From NCBI GenBank assembly GCA_002309615.1, contig DBXT01000026.1:322-42227 (forward strand): a DNA stretch of 41,906 nucleotides, written 5' to 3'. Each line of letters opens with the position of its first letter. Positions within the stretch are counted from its first letter, which is position 1. This document shows positions 34,239-41,255 of this stretch, in pieces. This DNA is from Bacteroidales bacterium UBA1205. GTDB lineage: Bacteria > Bacteroidota > Bacteroidia > Bacteroidales > WCHB1-69. The notes under the pieces were generated by a model. That model saw only the letters and a program-made list of their open reading frames with translations, was not told the origin of the DNA and ran no database searches. The position numbers were made by a program, and so were the translations under genes.

Positions 34239-35084
34239 ATGATGAAAAATATAAATATGATGGTAGTACTTGCCGTGGTGGCGCTAACAGCCGTTTCATG
34301 CGGTACTAAACAGGAAAATGCAGACAAAGCACCTAAAATATTAGTGCTCTATTATTCTCAAACATCCAATACCAAGGCGGTAGCGGAAGAAATAGCCAGG
34401 CAACTTGGTGCCGACATAGAGGAAATACTTCCTATAAAACCTTATGACGGTGATTTTCAAGCAACTATAGAACGCGGCAAACAAGAAATGGAACAAGGAT
34501 CATTGCCTGAAATCCAACCGATAACTTCCGATATCAATAATTATGATGTAGTTTTTATAGGCTATCCCGTTTGGTTCGGTACCTATGCACCCCCCATTGC
34601 CGCTTTGTTGGACAAAACGGATTTGAGCGGCAAAAAGATAGTGCCGTTCTGCACTTTCGGCAGCGGCGGATTGGAATCGAGTGCAAATGACTTAAAGAAC
34701 GTACAACCGCATGCCGAAATTCTTTCCGGCTATGGGGTAAGAGCCGCACGCTTGGAGGCCGCACCTGCGGAAATAGACCAATTTTTAAAAGCAAACGGTT
34801 GGCTTGAAGGAGAATATGTCCAATTAGCAGATTTTCCGGAACAACATCCTGTAAATGAAGAAGAATCGGCTGTTTTCAATGCAGCAGTAGATGGTTATCC
34901 CATGTTGCATGCAGAAGCAAAAACCGTGGCATCGCGTGCAATACCAAATGGAACAGAATACTTGTTTACAGCCATAGATCTTCCTCGTGAAGAAAATTCA
35001 AAAATGCCTCCGGCAGGAGAACTACAAGTATATGTAACGGTAATAAAAGATAAAACCCCCGTTTTTACCAAAGTGGTAAGATAA
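34239..35084 (+). CDS. Lipoprotein with flavodoxin domain and C-terminal extension
   Basis: 281 residues from the ATG at 34239; an in-frame ATG at 34215 would add eight residues before the signal peptide. The lipobox LTAVSC places the acylated Cys at about residue 21. A flavodoxin fold follows: LVLYYSQTSNTKAVAEEIAR (FMN phosphate loop), YDVVFIGYPVWFGTYAPPIA (isoalloxazine-contacting Trp), VPFCTFGSGGLESSANDL. The last ~95 residues, with NGTEYLFTAIDLP and AGELQVYVTVIKDKTPVFTK, are an extra module I do not recognise. Flavodoxins are normally cytoplasmic electron carriers, so a lipid-anchored one suggests a periplasmic or outer-surface redox role (inference). It lies 45 nt after adk. Confidence 0.85.
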   Translation: MMKNINMMVVLAVVALTAVSCGTKQENADKAPKILVLYYSQTSNTKAVAEEIARQLGADIEEILPIKPYDGDFQATIERGKQEMEQGSLPEIQPITSDINNYDVVFIGYPVWFGTYAPPIAALLDKTDLSGKKIVPFCTFGSGGLESSANDLKNVQPHAEILSGYGVRAARLEAAPAEIDQFLKANGWLEGEYVQLADFPEQHPVNEEESAVFNAAVDGYPMLHAEAKTVASRAIPNGTEYLFTAIDLPREENSKMPPAGELQVYVTVIKDKTPVFTKVVR

Positions 35085-35119
35085 ATGAAAAATATTTTCT
35101 CTATTTGAAATATTTTTAG

Positions 35120-35127
35120 TATATTTG
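35120..35127 (+). promoter_or_regulatory. Probable -7 box for the PepSY-like gene
   Basis: TATATTTG, 35 nt before the ATG at 35163. Confidence 0.55.
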
Positions 35128-35162
35128 CATTTTAAAAAAGTATTATTTAAAACAGTTAAAAA

Positions 35163-35582
35163 ATGAAAAAAGTATTAATTCTTACATTATCTTTAATTAC
35201 GTTGAGTGCAGTAGCTTGCCATGATCGTATTGTTACTCTCAACGATTTACCGCAAAAGTCGCAACAATTTCTGAACACGTATTTTAAAAATATCGGGCTA
35301 TTGTCTGCAAAATATGATGACGGAGAGTATGAGGTTGTGTTGAAAGATGGCACCAAAATTGAATTTTCACGCCAAGGTGAATGGAAAGAAGTGGATTGCC
35401 ATACCAAGGCAGTACCTTCCGGTATTGTGCCGACTGCTATCAGCAATTATGTAAAAACAAATTTTCCGGACAATATTATTGTCAAGATTGAGCGTACTTA
35501 TAACGGGTATGATATAGAATTAGACAATGACCTTGATCTAAAATTTGACAAGAACGGAAACGAACAAGGTATTGATTATTAA
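35163..35582 (+). CDS. PepSY-like (DUF2874) exported protein
   Basis: 139 residues. The signal peptide ends near SAVACHD; the LSAVAC arrangement could be a lipobox (Cys about 19). Two PepSY-like repeats are visible: LNDLPQKSQQFLNTYFKNIG with YEVVLKDGTKIEFSRQGEWK, then VPTAISNYVKTNFPDNIIVK with YDIELDNDLDLKFDKNGNEQ. Such proteins are small secreted beta-alpha proteins, related in fold to beta-lactamase-inhibitor and PepSY domains and common in Bacteroidales; their function is largely unknown. It is a single gene with its own promoter and an excellent terminator. Confidence 0.88.
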   Translation: MKKVLILTLSLITLSAVACHDRIVTLNDLPQKSQQFLNTYFKNIGLLSAKYDDGEYEVVLKDGTKIEFSRQGEWKEVDCHTKAVPSGIVPTAISNYVKTNFPDNIIVKIERTYNGYDIELDNDLDLKFDKNGNEQGIDY

Positions 35583-35588
35583 AAATCT

Positions 35589-35617
35589 AAAGCCCGCGTA
35601 AGCGGGCTTTTTTTATT
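35589..35617 (+). terminator. Intrinsic terminator after the PepSY-like gene
   Basis: Nine-bp perfect stem AAAGCCCGC / GCGGGCTTT with a GTAA loop, followed by a T-tract. It lies 7 nt after the stop codon and is a textbook rho-independent terminator. Confidence 0.92.
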
Positions 35618-35637
35618 TTCCGAAAGGCAGACAATTA

Positions 35638-36510
35638 TTACAATCTCAACCTGTCGAAATTCTTTCCGAACACACCGCTGGTTTTGGCTATGGACAAAAA
35701 AGCGGAATCGTCAATATCTTTAATTATCTTTATAATACGTTGTTTGTCTTCTCGGTGGGCTATAACCAAGAGGATTTCTTTTTCGGTTTTGGTATATGAA
35801 CCATAACCTTTGAGCAAGGTGGCGCCTCTGTGCAACTGTTGGTTGATGGTATCGGATATCTCTTGGTTTTTATCGGAGAACACCATGATTTGAAAAGTTT
35901 GTTTGTATCCGTCCAAAACCATATCGCTGATGGTGCCATAGGCGAACATGGCTACATAACTATATACCAAACAATCTATGGATTGAATAATAAAATAGGA
36001 ACATCCTATAATCACTATATTCATAGCCAAAGACAATTTTCCGTAGGAGATGTTTCTATAATGATTGATAACCATTACCAAAATATCGGTTCCTCCGGTA
36101 TTGCCGCCATAATTAAGTGCTATGCCTACACCCACACCTGCCAACATAGAGCCTATCAGTGAGCATAAGAAGGTATCGTCTACCAATGGTTGCGGAAATA
36201 TGGGCTGAAAAACGGCAAAAAACGAAGATAACAATGCAGTGCATATTATGGTATTGATACTAAACTGCTTGCCTAATATCTTGAAAGCTATTAATACCAA
36301 TGTAACATTGATGACGAAAGTGGACAAACCTATAGGTATGCCTACGGCAAAATAGATGAGGGAGGCTATACCGCTGACGCCGCCGCCCATCAATTTGCTG
36401 GGTATCAAAAATGCTGACCATGCAAAGGCAAACAGGGCTAATCCGAATGTTATCAACATCCAGTTTTTGGCATAGGTCATTATTGTTTTTATGGATATTT
36501 CTTTTTTCAT
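35638..36510 (-). CDS. YitT family membrane protein (DUF161 + DUF2179)
   Basis: 290 residues from the ATG at 36508-36510; a GTG at 36534 lies inside the hairpin region and is less likely. Five to six hydrophobic helices lie in the first ~190 residues, with the family segments WSAFLIPSKLMGGGVSGIAS and GNTGGTDILVMVINHYRNIS. The C-terminal soluble domain (about 210-290) is DUF2179: MVFSDKNQEISDTINQQLHR, GATLLKGYGSYTKTEKEILL. The family is widespread in Firmicutes and Bacteroidota; its transport substrate is not established. A strong inverted repeat lies 25 nt upstream of the start. Confidence 0.9.
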   Translation of the reverse strand: MKKEISIKTIMTYAKNWMLITFGLALFAFAWSAFLIPSKLMGGGVSGIASLIYFAVGIPIGLSTFVINVTLVLIAFKILGKQFSINTIICTALLSSFFAVFQPIFPQPLVDDTFLCSLIGSMLAGVGVGIALNYGGNTGGTDILVMVINHYRNISYGKLSLAMNIVIIGCSYFIIQSIDCLVYSYVAMFAYGTISDMVLDGYKQTFQIMVFSDKNQEISDTINQQLHRGATLLKGYGSYTKTEKEILLVIAHREDKQRIIKIIKDIDDSAFLSIAKTSGVFGKNFDRLRL

Positions 36511-36534
36511 GAGCTTATCGTTGTTTAAAAACAC

Positions 36535-36565
36535 AACTCAGTATCGATGTCATCGATACTGAGTT
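36535..36565 (-). terminator. Perfect 14-bp hairpin between the Tyr/Ser-rich gene and the YitT gene
   Basis: AACTCAGTATCGAT pairs with ATCGATACTGAGTT around a 3-nt loop. On the minus strand it is preceded by an A-run and followed by GTGTTTTT, so it can terminate the 36590-37912 gene. On the plus strand AATTTTTT follows it. It could also be a leader hairpin of the YitT gene, 25 nt ahead of it. Confidence 0.6.
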
Positions 36566-36589
36566 AATTTTTTGTTTATGATTGATAAT

Positions 36590-37912
36590 TTATCTTACAC
36601 TTCTATTACTTGTAGTATTGTTGTTAGAACTCGGAGCGGTGCTTTTGGAAGCGGAGCCCGAAGTACTTCTGTTGCTTGTTGCAGCCGTGCTGCCGCTGCT
36701 TGACCTTGAACTTGAACTACTGCTATTGTAGGTAGAAGAACTTGTTCTACTGGTGCTGCCGGTAGCTGTAGCAGTGTTTTTGGCAGGAGCGGTATAGGTG
36801 CTGCGTGAACTGCTTGACGGACTGTTCATATAGGATGAATTGGAGCGTGAAGTGTTCGTGTTAGCAGGTGTTGCCACATTGCTTCTACTTCCCGTGCTTA
36901 CGTTTGTATTGCGGTAGGCAGAGCTGCTGCTATTAGCGGAAGGGGTGGTCTTGACGGCAGTACCGGCAGTACTTCTGTTGGTATTGGCAGTCGGGTTGGC
37001 CGAAGTAGGAACGCTTCTGTTAGTAGCGGTAGACGCTTTGGTGACTTCTGCTGTAGTGCCTATTTCATTCGGACGCTTGATAGCTATACTTCTTGCCTCG
37101 GTAGCGTTTTCGCTTTTGTAGGTGCTGATGTCGCTCTTCAGTTCCGACAGACCGTTGCTTATCACCTCTTTGTCTGAAGATGTCCGCATGGATTCCACTG
37201 CGTTCTCATTGAAGTAGGTGGTCAGTTCCTTCTCGGTAGGCATATCGGTAATAAGGCTTGATTCTTCGGTAGTATAGTAACTCTTGTTCCAAGATTCAAA
37301 ATCTTTGTTTTTCAAACCTCTGTCTTCAGAGGAATAGGTGAAACGTGAAGTGGCGTTAATACCGGATCCGTTGTTGACACCTCCTTGAACATTGGTGTTG
37401 TGTCCGTAGCTACCTTTGTTACCGGGGGCATTGCTGTATCCTTTAGGGTGTCCGTAGTCGTTAGGACGGCCGGGGCTGCTGCTGTAATAGCGGGTGCCGG
37501 GGCGGTTGGAACCATAGTAACGATAGTAACGTCCGTTGTAAAAATTGCTGTAATTTCTATAGTAGTACGGGCGATAGAAATTGTCCCAGTAGTTGTCGCA
37601 CTCATAAATAATGGTGAGAGCGTAACGACGTGCTAAGTTAGAGTGATAGATAGCATATCTATACATACCTTTGTTGTAAAGGTGTTTAGCATAATTTTGG
37701 TGATTGTAAGCTTTGGAAAGGTAGCCGGAAGTATAGTAATTGTAATAATATACCATATCGTAGGCTTCTCCTATGATATACGATGTTTTGTTTAAGAAAT
37801 TACGAGCAGATGACCTGCTAACGTATGCGTTTGCATCAAAAGCACTCAAGCAGAACACGGCTATGAGTAGGCTTATTGCAACGCTGCTGCGAATGTTTTT
37901 TATTGCTTTCAT
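36590..37912 (-). CDS. Exported Tyr-rich / Ser-Thr-Asn-rich low-complexity protein
   Basis: 440 residues. A signal peptide (SVAISLLIAVFCLSAFDANA) is followed by an ordered region (about 30-110) rich in Tyr and Asn: SYIIGEAYDMVYYYNYYTSG, MYRYAIYHSNLARRYALTII. A Tyr/Gly/Arg/Pro-rich stretch (YYRYYGSNRPGTRYYSSSPG) follows. Residues ~190-270 are more globular (SSLITDMPTEKELTTYFNEN). The last ~150 residues are almost entirely Ser, Thr, Asn and Ala with scattered Arg. I see no sorting domain. A strong Shine-Dalgarno and a downstream hairpin suggest an abundantly expressed single gene. The family is not recognised; an extended, possibly glycosylated, surface or matrix role is an inference. Confidence 0.8.
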   Translation of the reverse strand: MKAIKNIRSSVAISLLIAVFCLSAFDANAYVSRSSARNFLNKTSYIIGEAYDMVYYYNYYTSGYLSKAYNHQNYAKHLYNKGMYRYAIYHSNLARRYALTIIYECDNYWDNFYRPYYYRNYSNFYNGRYYRYYGSNRPGTRYYSSSPGRPNDYGHPKGYSNAPGNKGSYGHNTNVQGGVNNGSGINATSRFTYSSEDRGLKNKDFESWNKSYYTTEESSLITDMPTEKELTTYFNENAVESMRTSSDKEVISNGLSELKSDISTYKSENATEARSIAIKRPNEIGTTAEVTKASTATNRSVPTSANPTANTNRSTAGTAVKTTPSANSSSSAYRNTNVSTGSRSNVATPANTNTSRSNSSYMNSPSSSSRSTYTAPAKNTATATGSTSRTSSSTYNSSSSSSRSSSGSTAATSNRSTSGSASKSTAPSSNNNTTSNRSVR

Positions 37913-37917
37913 GGTAC

Positions 37918-37924
37918 CCTCCTT
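37918..37924 (-). promoter_or_regulatory. Canonical Shine-Dalgarno for the Tyr/Ser-rich gene
   Basis: AAGGAGG on the minus strand, 5 nt before the ATG. Full SD sequences are exceptional in Bacteroidota and fix the start at 37912. Confidence 0.7.
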
Positions 37925-38071
37925 TTTTTAGATGTACTTTTACTTTATTATATATCAATTAGCGTGCCATTCTGATAACGGGCATTTTTCGCCGACGATA
38001 ATCTTTGCTTATTAACGGGCAAAATATATCTATATTGTGGTAAATATGCGGATATTGCCAAAAAAAAATGT

Positions 38072-38079
38072 TATTTTTG
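38072..38079 (+). promoter_or_regulatory. Probable -7 box for obg
   Basis: TATTTTTG, 22 nt upstream of the ATG at 38102. Confidence 0.55.
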
Positions 38080-38101
38080 CATTTTACAAAGAAAACAGCG
38101 T

Positions 38102-39100
38102 ATGGGTAACGAGAATTTTATAGATTATGTAAAGATATTTTTCCGTTCGGGCAACGGAGGAGCAGGCTCTGCGCATTTGGCCCATCTGGCACAAACGCCC
38201 AAAGGCGGTCCCGACGGCGGAGACGGAGGCAGGGGCGGTCATGTGATATTGCGTGGGAATGCCCAGTTGTGGACATTGTTGCATTTGAAGTACACCAAAC
38301 ATATATTCGCCCAAGATGGTGAAAACGGAGGTAAAAATCAATGTTTTGGCAAAGACGGTACCGATGTATATGTAGAGGTGCCCTTGGGAACCATAGTGCG
38401 GGATGCGGATACCAATGAACAGGTGGCCGAAATTTTGGAAGATAAACAAGAAATTATATTGCTTTCCGGCGGTAGAGGCGGTTTGGGCAATGTGCATTTC
38501 AAAACAGCGGTAAGACAAACACCCCGCTTTGCCCAGCCAGGGGAAATGGGTATAGAAAAATGGATGATATTGGAATTGAAAGTGCTGGCTGATGTCGGAT
38601 TGGTAGGTTTTCCCAATGCGGGCAAGTCTACGTTTATATCATCGGTGTCTAATGCCCGTCCGAAGATAGCCAATTATCCTTTTACCACCCTCAAACCCAA
38701 TTTGGGCATGGTAAAATATAGAGATAATCGTTCGTTTGTGGTGGCGGATATCCCCGGTATTATAGAAGGTGCAGCAGAAGGTAAAGGTCTGGGCTTGCGT
38801 TTTTTACGGCATATAGAACGCAATGCTGTGCTGATGTTTGTAATACCCGTGGATACGGAAGATATAGAAAAAGAATACCGAATATTGCTCAACGAACTGC
38901 AGGCTTACAATGCTGAATTGTTAGACAAGCATCGTTTGATAACCATATCCAAATGCGATATGTTTCCCATAGAAGAAGTGGAACGTATTAAAAAGAATTT
39001 ACATTTAGATGCCCCCGTAGTGTTTATGTCGGCACACACCCAAATGGGAATCATGCAGGTGAAAGATGCATTGTGGGAGATGCTGAATAAAAAAGAATAA
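38102..39100 (+). CDS. obg: Obg GTPase (CgtA)
   Basis: 332 residues. The Gly-rich Obg fold fills the first ~158 residues (FFRSGNGGAGSAHLAHLAQT, GGPDGGDGGRGGHVILR, GQ-type repeats LSGGRGGLGNVHFKTAVRQT). The G domain has G1 GFPNAGKST, G2 YPFTTLKPNLGMV, G3 DIPGIIEGAAEGKGLGLRFL and G4 TISKCD in place of the usual NKxD. The optional C-terminal OCT domain is absent, normal for the phylum. Obg binds the 50S subunit late in assembly and links it to nucleotide state. It is transcribed alone from its own promoter, divergent from the Tyr/Ser-rich gene. Confidence 0.96.
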   Translation: MGNENFIDYVKIFFRSGNGGAGSAHLAHLAQTPKGGPDGGDGGRGGHVILRGNAQLWTLLHLKYTKHIFAQDGENGGKNQCFGKDGTDVYVEVPLGTIVRDADTNEQVAEILEDKQEIILLSGGRGGLGNVHFKTAVRQTPRFAQPGEMGIEKWMILELKVLADVGLVGFPNAGKSTFISSVSNARPKIANYPFTTLKPNLGMVKYRDNRSFVVADIPGIIEGAAEGKGLGLRFLRHIERNAVLMFVIPVDTEDIEKEYRILLNELQAYNAELLDKHRLITISKCDMFPIEEVERIKKNLHLDAPVVFMSAHTQMGIMQVKDALWEMLNKKE

Positions 39101-39199
39101 TTTCCGCTTTTACACACCATTTCCTGCGAGCAAGGCAGCAGAGCTATCTTGTATCCGCAAGGGTAGGGAATGCCTTTTATTGTGTGTGATATTTGTGAT

Positions 39200-39961
39200 T
39201 TACAGTTTCTTGACCACAAATGTAAAATAGGTGTCGGGGTAAGGTTCGTTTTCCAGTGTAAAATGCCACCATTCCTCATTATAAGGTTTAAAACCATGGC
39301 GTAACATGGCCCGACGCAATATCATACGGTGTTCAAATTGTCCGGCAGTGATGGTGCGACCGGACGGGCTGTTGCATTCACCCGTATATTCCCCCGTTTC
39401 GGGGTTGCCGCCAAAATCGGGATGACTTTCCGGACCGAACCAGTCAAAGGTGCCACCCATGTCCAATTCTTTTTCCGTGGTCATGTCAAAAAGGGTCAGA
39501 TCAACGGTAGAACCGCGTGAATGTCCGCTTCTGCGGGCGATATAGCCCTTGTCAAACAACACATCCTTGTTGAGGTCGGGATAAAAATAGGCTTTCATCA
39601 ACGTATCGTTGAGGTCTGATCCCCAGCGTAAGAAATGGTCAACAGCCATTTGCGGACGGTAGGCATCATATATCTTTAAACGGTAACCTTGCGCTTTCAA
39701 TTCTTCACTTACAGCCAACAGGCTGTCTGCAGCCTGACGGGTGAGCAGTGCGGTAGGCTCCGTGTAGCCGTCAACACGGCAACCGATAAAATTGTAGGTG
39801 CTGTAATAACGAATTTCCAATATTGCATCCGGCACCACCTCCGTAATCACTACAAAATTGCTTGAGTCAGCTGCCGGATCCGGTTTTTCTTTCTTGCAAG
39901 ATACAAAAACCATACATGAAATAGTCAAAAACAAGATAGCTATATTTCTAATTTTTAGCAT
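39200..39961 (-). CDS. ddpX: D-alanyl-D-alanine dipeptidase lipoprotein (peptidase M15D, VanX/DdpX type)
   Basis: 253 residues. The lipobox FVSC gives the acylated Cys at about residue 22. VanX-family landmarks: EIRYYSTYNFIGCRVDGY, LKIYDAYRPQMAVDHF (Arg that stabilises the transition state), SGHSRGSTVDLTLFD (SxHxxGxxxD with zinc His 147 and Asp 154), then MGGTFDWFGPESHPDF and EWWHFTLENEPYPDTYF (catalytic Glu and third zinc ligand His). It should hydrolyse D-Ala-D-Ala in the periplasm, recycling peptidoglycan; VanX-type vancomycin resistance needs VanHA, which are absent here. Own -7 box 37 nt upstream. Confidence 0.92.
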   Translation of the reverse strand: MLKIRNIAILFLTISCMVFVSCKKEKPDPAADSSNFVVITEVVPDAILEIRYYSTYNFIGCRVDGYTEPTALLTRQAADSLLAVSEELKAQGYRLKIYDAYRPQMAVDHFLRWGSDLNDTLMKAYFYPDLNKDVLFDKGYIARRSGHSRGSTVDLTLFDMTTEKELDMGGTFDWFGPESHPDFGGNPETGEYTGECNSPSGRTITAGQFEHRMILRRAMLRHGFKPYNEEWWHFTLENEPYPDTYFTFVVKKL

Positions 39962-39998
39962 ATTACAAAATTTTTAAAATAAAACCATATTCATGTAG

Positions 39999-40006
39999 CA
40001 AAATTA
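39999..40006 (-). promoter_or_regulatory. Probable -7 box for the D,D-dipeptidase gene
   Basis: TAATTTTG on the minus strand, 37 nt before the ATG at 39961. Confidence 0.5.
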
Positions 40007-40066
40007 CCATTATTTTGTTTATGCCGATTTTCTTTCTACAAAAATATTCCATATCAATTTTTTTTG

Positions 40067-40074
40067 TACTTTTG
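40067..40074 (+). promoter_or_regulatory. Probable -7 box of the structured RNA
   Basis: TACTTTTG matches TAnnTTTG. Transcription from about 40081 would begin exactly at the first hairpin of the RNA. Confidence 0.65.
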
Positions 40075-40080
40075 CGGTTG

Positions 40081-40265
40081 GATTTCAAAATGAAATCACG
40101 AAGCGTTTATGCTCGTTCTTGTAAGTGAAAACCTGAGAAATTTTCAACCGAGGCAAGAGAGTGTAAAGGATACGCGTATAGCGTGGACTGTTTGCAATTT
40201 CTTCCTCAAAGGTAATCTCAGGACCTTCACTTAAAGAAGTGGTATATCAGTGCCACGCTTCTTTT
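40081..40265 (+). ncRNA. Structured small RNA of about 180 nt, 6S-like
   Basis: No reading frame fits this stretch, but it folds well by hand. Hairpin 1 is GATTTCA/TGAAATC (40081-40097). Hairpin 2 is ACGA-GC/GC-TCGT (40098-40116). A long rod follows: AAGTGAA (40123-40129) pairs with TTCACTT (40226-40232), and CCTGAGA (40132-40138) with TCTCAGG (40216-40222). An open bubble of 11 and 8 nt comes next, then GAGG-AAGA/TCTT-CCTC (40150-40158 with 40200-40207) and an apical ACGC/GCGT loop. A terminator hairpin closes it. The length, promoter and rod with central bubble fit 6S RNA or the Bacteroidales-1 motif; I cannot confirm the family without a covariance search. Confidence 0.7.
40236..40265 (+). 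terminator. Terminator of the structured RNA
   Basis: GAAG and TGG at 40236-40242 pair with CCA and CTTC at 40253-40261, with CG unpaired, followed by TTTTATT. Confidence 0.65.
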
Positions 40266-40336
40266 ATTCTATAACTCATTCTTCGGGTGCTGGAGGAATA
40301 CTAAAAGTTGTGCCCGACACGGATTAGGGGAAAAAT

Positions 40337-40924
40337 ATGACAATAAACAACATAAAAATGAACGGATTGTTCTTAAGTCTTATCCTAACAATATTATTCA
40401 TATCTTGCAATAAAGATGATAATAATTCCAAGACACTTGTCGGCACTTGGGCTTGTGTAGCTAGTTCAGATGATTTAACTATTGCGAAGTATAATAATAA
40501 TTGGCACCCATCACCAGAAACAGGCGCATTGGTTCCTGATTATGATGATTTTTCAACATACGACACTTCAATAACTGATCATTTCAAAGTAGATATTGTA
40601 ATATTTCAAGAAGACGGACGCTGGCAATCTACTGATAGATATGGAATTTGGTTTATTGATGAGGATTATCCTAATCGTTACTTGTGTAAGAGTATTGGTT
40701 ATTCTTTTAATTTATTTGGGAATGATTATTCTAATATGATGTTTAATTCTGGCTCTTGGTGTATTATTGGAAATCAATTATACATTGATAAAGACTATTG
40801 TGTATGGAATATAAAAAAATTCACCAAATCAGAATTAAAAATATCCACAACTAATGAGGTGCAAGACTCCCACGGAAACAAATACAAAAACCGCCACACA
40901 CGTACATTCAAAAAACAAAGTTAA
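40337..40924 (+). CDS. Lipocalin-like lipoprotein, AT-rich
   Basis: 195 residues. A type II signal peptide ends in the lipobox LFISC (Cys about 25), followed by NKDDNNSKTLVGTWACVASS. The LxGTWxC opening and the later beta-strand pattern (VDIVIFQEDGRWQS, YGIWFIDE, WCIIGNQLYIDKDYCVWNIK) are typical of lipocalin-like Bacteroidales lipoproteins of unknown function. The coding sequence is visibly richer in A and T than its neighbours, which suggests recent acquisition. An ATG at codon 8 is an alternative start. No -7 box was found in front, so it may depend on read-through from the structured RNA. A terminator follows. Confidence 0.75.
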   Translation: MTINNIKMNGLFLSLILTILFISCNKDDNNSKTLVGTWACVASSDDLTIAKYNNNWHPSPETGALVPDYDDFSTYDTSITDHFKVDIVIFQEDGRWQSTDRYGIWFIDEDYPNRYLCKSIGYSFNLFGNDYSNMMFNSGSWCIIGNQLYIDKDYCVWNIKKFTKSELKISTTNEVQDSHGNKYKNRHTRTFKKQS

Positions 40925-40945
40925 GTTGAATTTTAACATCAACAC

Positions 40946-40977
40946 AAAAAGAGGTCCTCATATACCTCTTTTTTTAT
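40946..40977 (+). terminator. Intrinsic terminator after the lipocalin-like gene
   Basis: AAAAAGAGGT (40946-40955) pairs with ACCTCTTTTT (40964-40973) around an 8-nt loop, with a T-run. The symmetry lets it also end minus-strand transcription from the right-hand cluster. Confidence 0.85.
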
Positions 40978-41006
40978 TAATTCAAAATTTAATACAATTT
41001 TTCATT

Positions 41007-41255
41007 CTATCTCACCATTCCCAATATCCTTTCTGCCACTGTTTCAGGGTGGTCTATCAGCAATTGTCCGTGGTTCATTTTTGGGAACACTTCCACATGG
41101 GCATCCTTACATAGAGCAAGCAGGTGAACTAGCGTATTAAAAACAGAATAGATAAAAATATTTCCGTATCCAACTTTGGTATGAGCATTGCCTATACAAA
41201 TCATATATGTAATAGAGCAGTAGAAATATTTGTAAAATAATCCACTTTGTCTCAT
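41007..41255 (-). pseudogene. Remnant of an alpha/beta hydrolase (C-terminal piece only)
   Basis: An 82-codon frame. Its last ~40 residues (LCKDAHVEVFPKMNHGQLLI, DHPETVAERILGM) look like the C-terminal His-containing segment of an alpha/beta hydrolase. The MICIGNAHTKVGY part may be the preceding strand. The nucleophile and oxyanion regions are missing: upstream sequence in the same direction belongs to another gene whose stop overlaps this ATG by 4 nt (ATGA). A gene decayed by deletion is the simplest reading; a genuine small protein coupled to its neighbour cannot be ruled out. Confidence 0.45.

Noticed and set aside
36590..37050. Possible frameshift or tandem-repeat instability in the Ser/Thr-rich tail
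   Set aside because: The frame stays open to a stop followed by a hairpin, and repeats are degenerate rather than slippage-like.
39101..39199. ACACAC...GTGTGT inverted repeat between obg and the dipeptidase gene, considered as a terminator
   Set aside because: The arms are ~65 nt apart, simple dinucleotide sequence, and no T-tract is correctly placed.
39200..39961. VanX-type gene as part of a vancomycin-resistance cluster
   Set aside because: No vanH, vanA or vanRS genes are nearby; a lone D,D-dipeptidase is better explained by peptidoglycan recycling.
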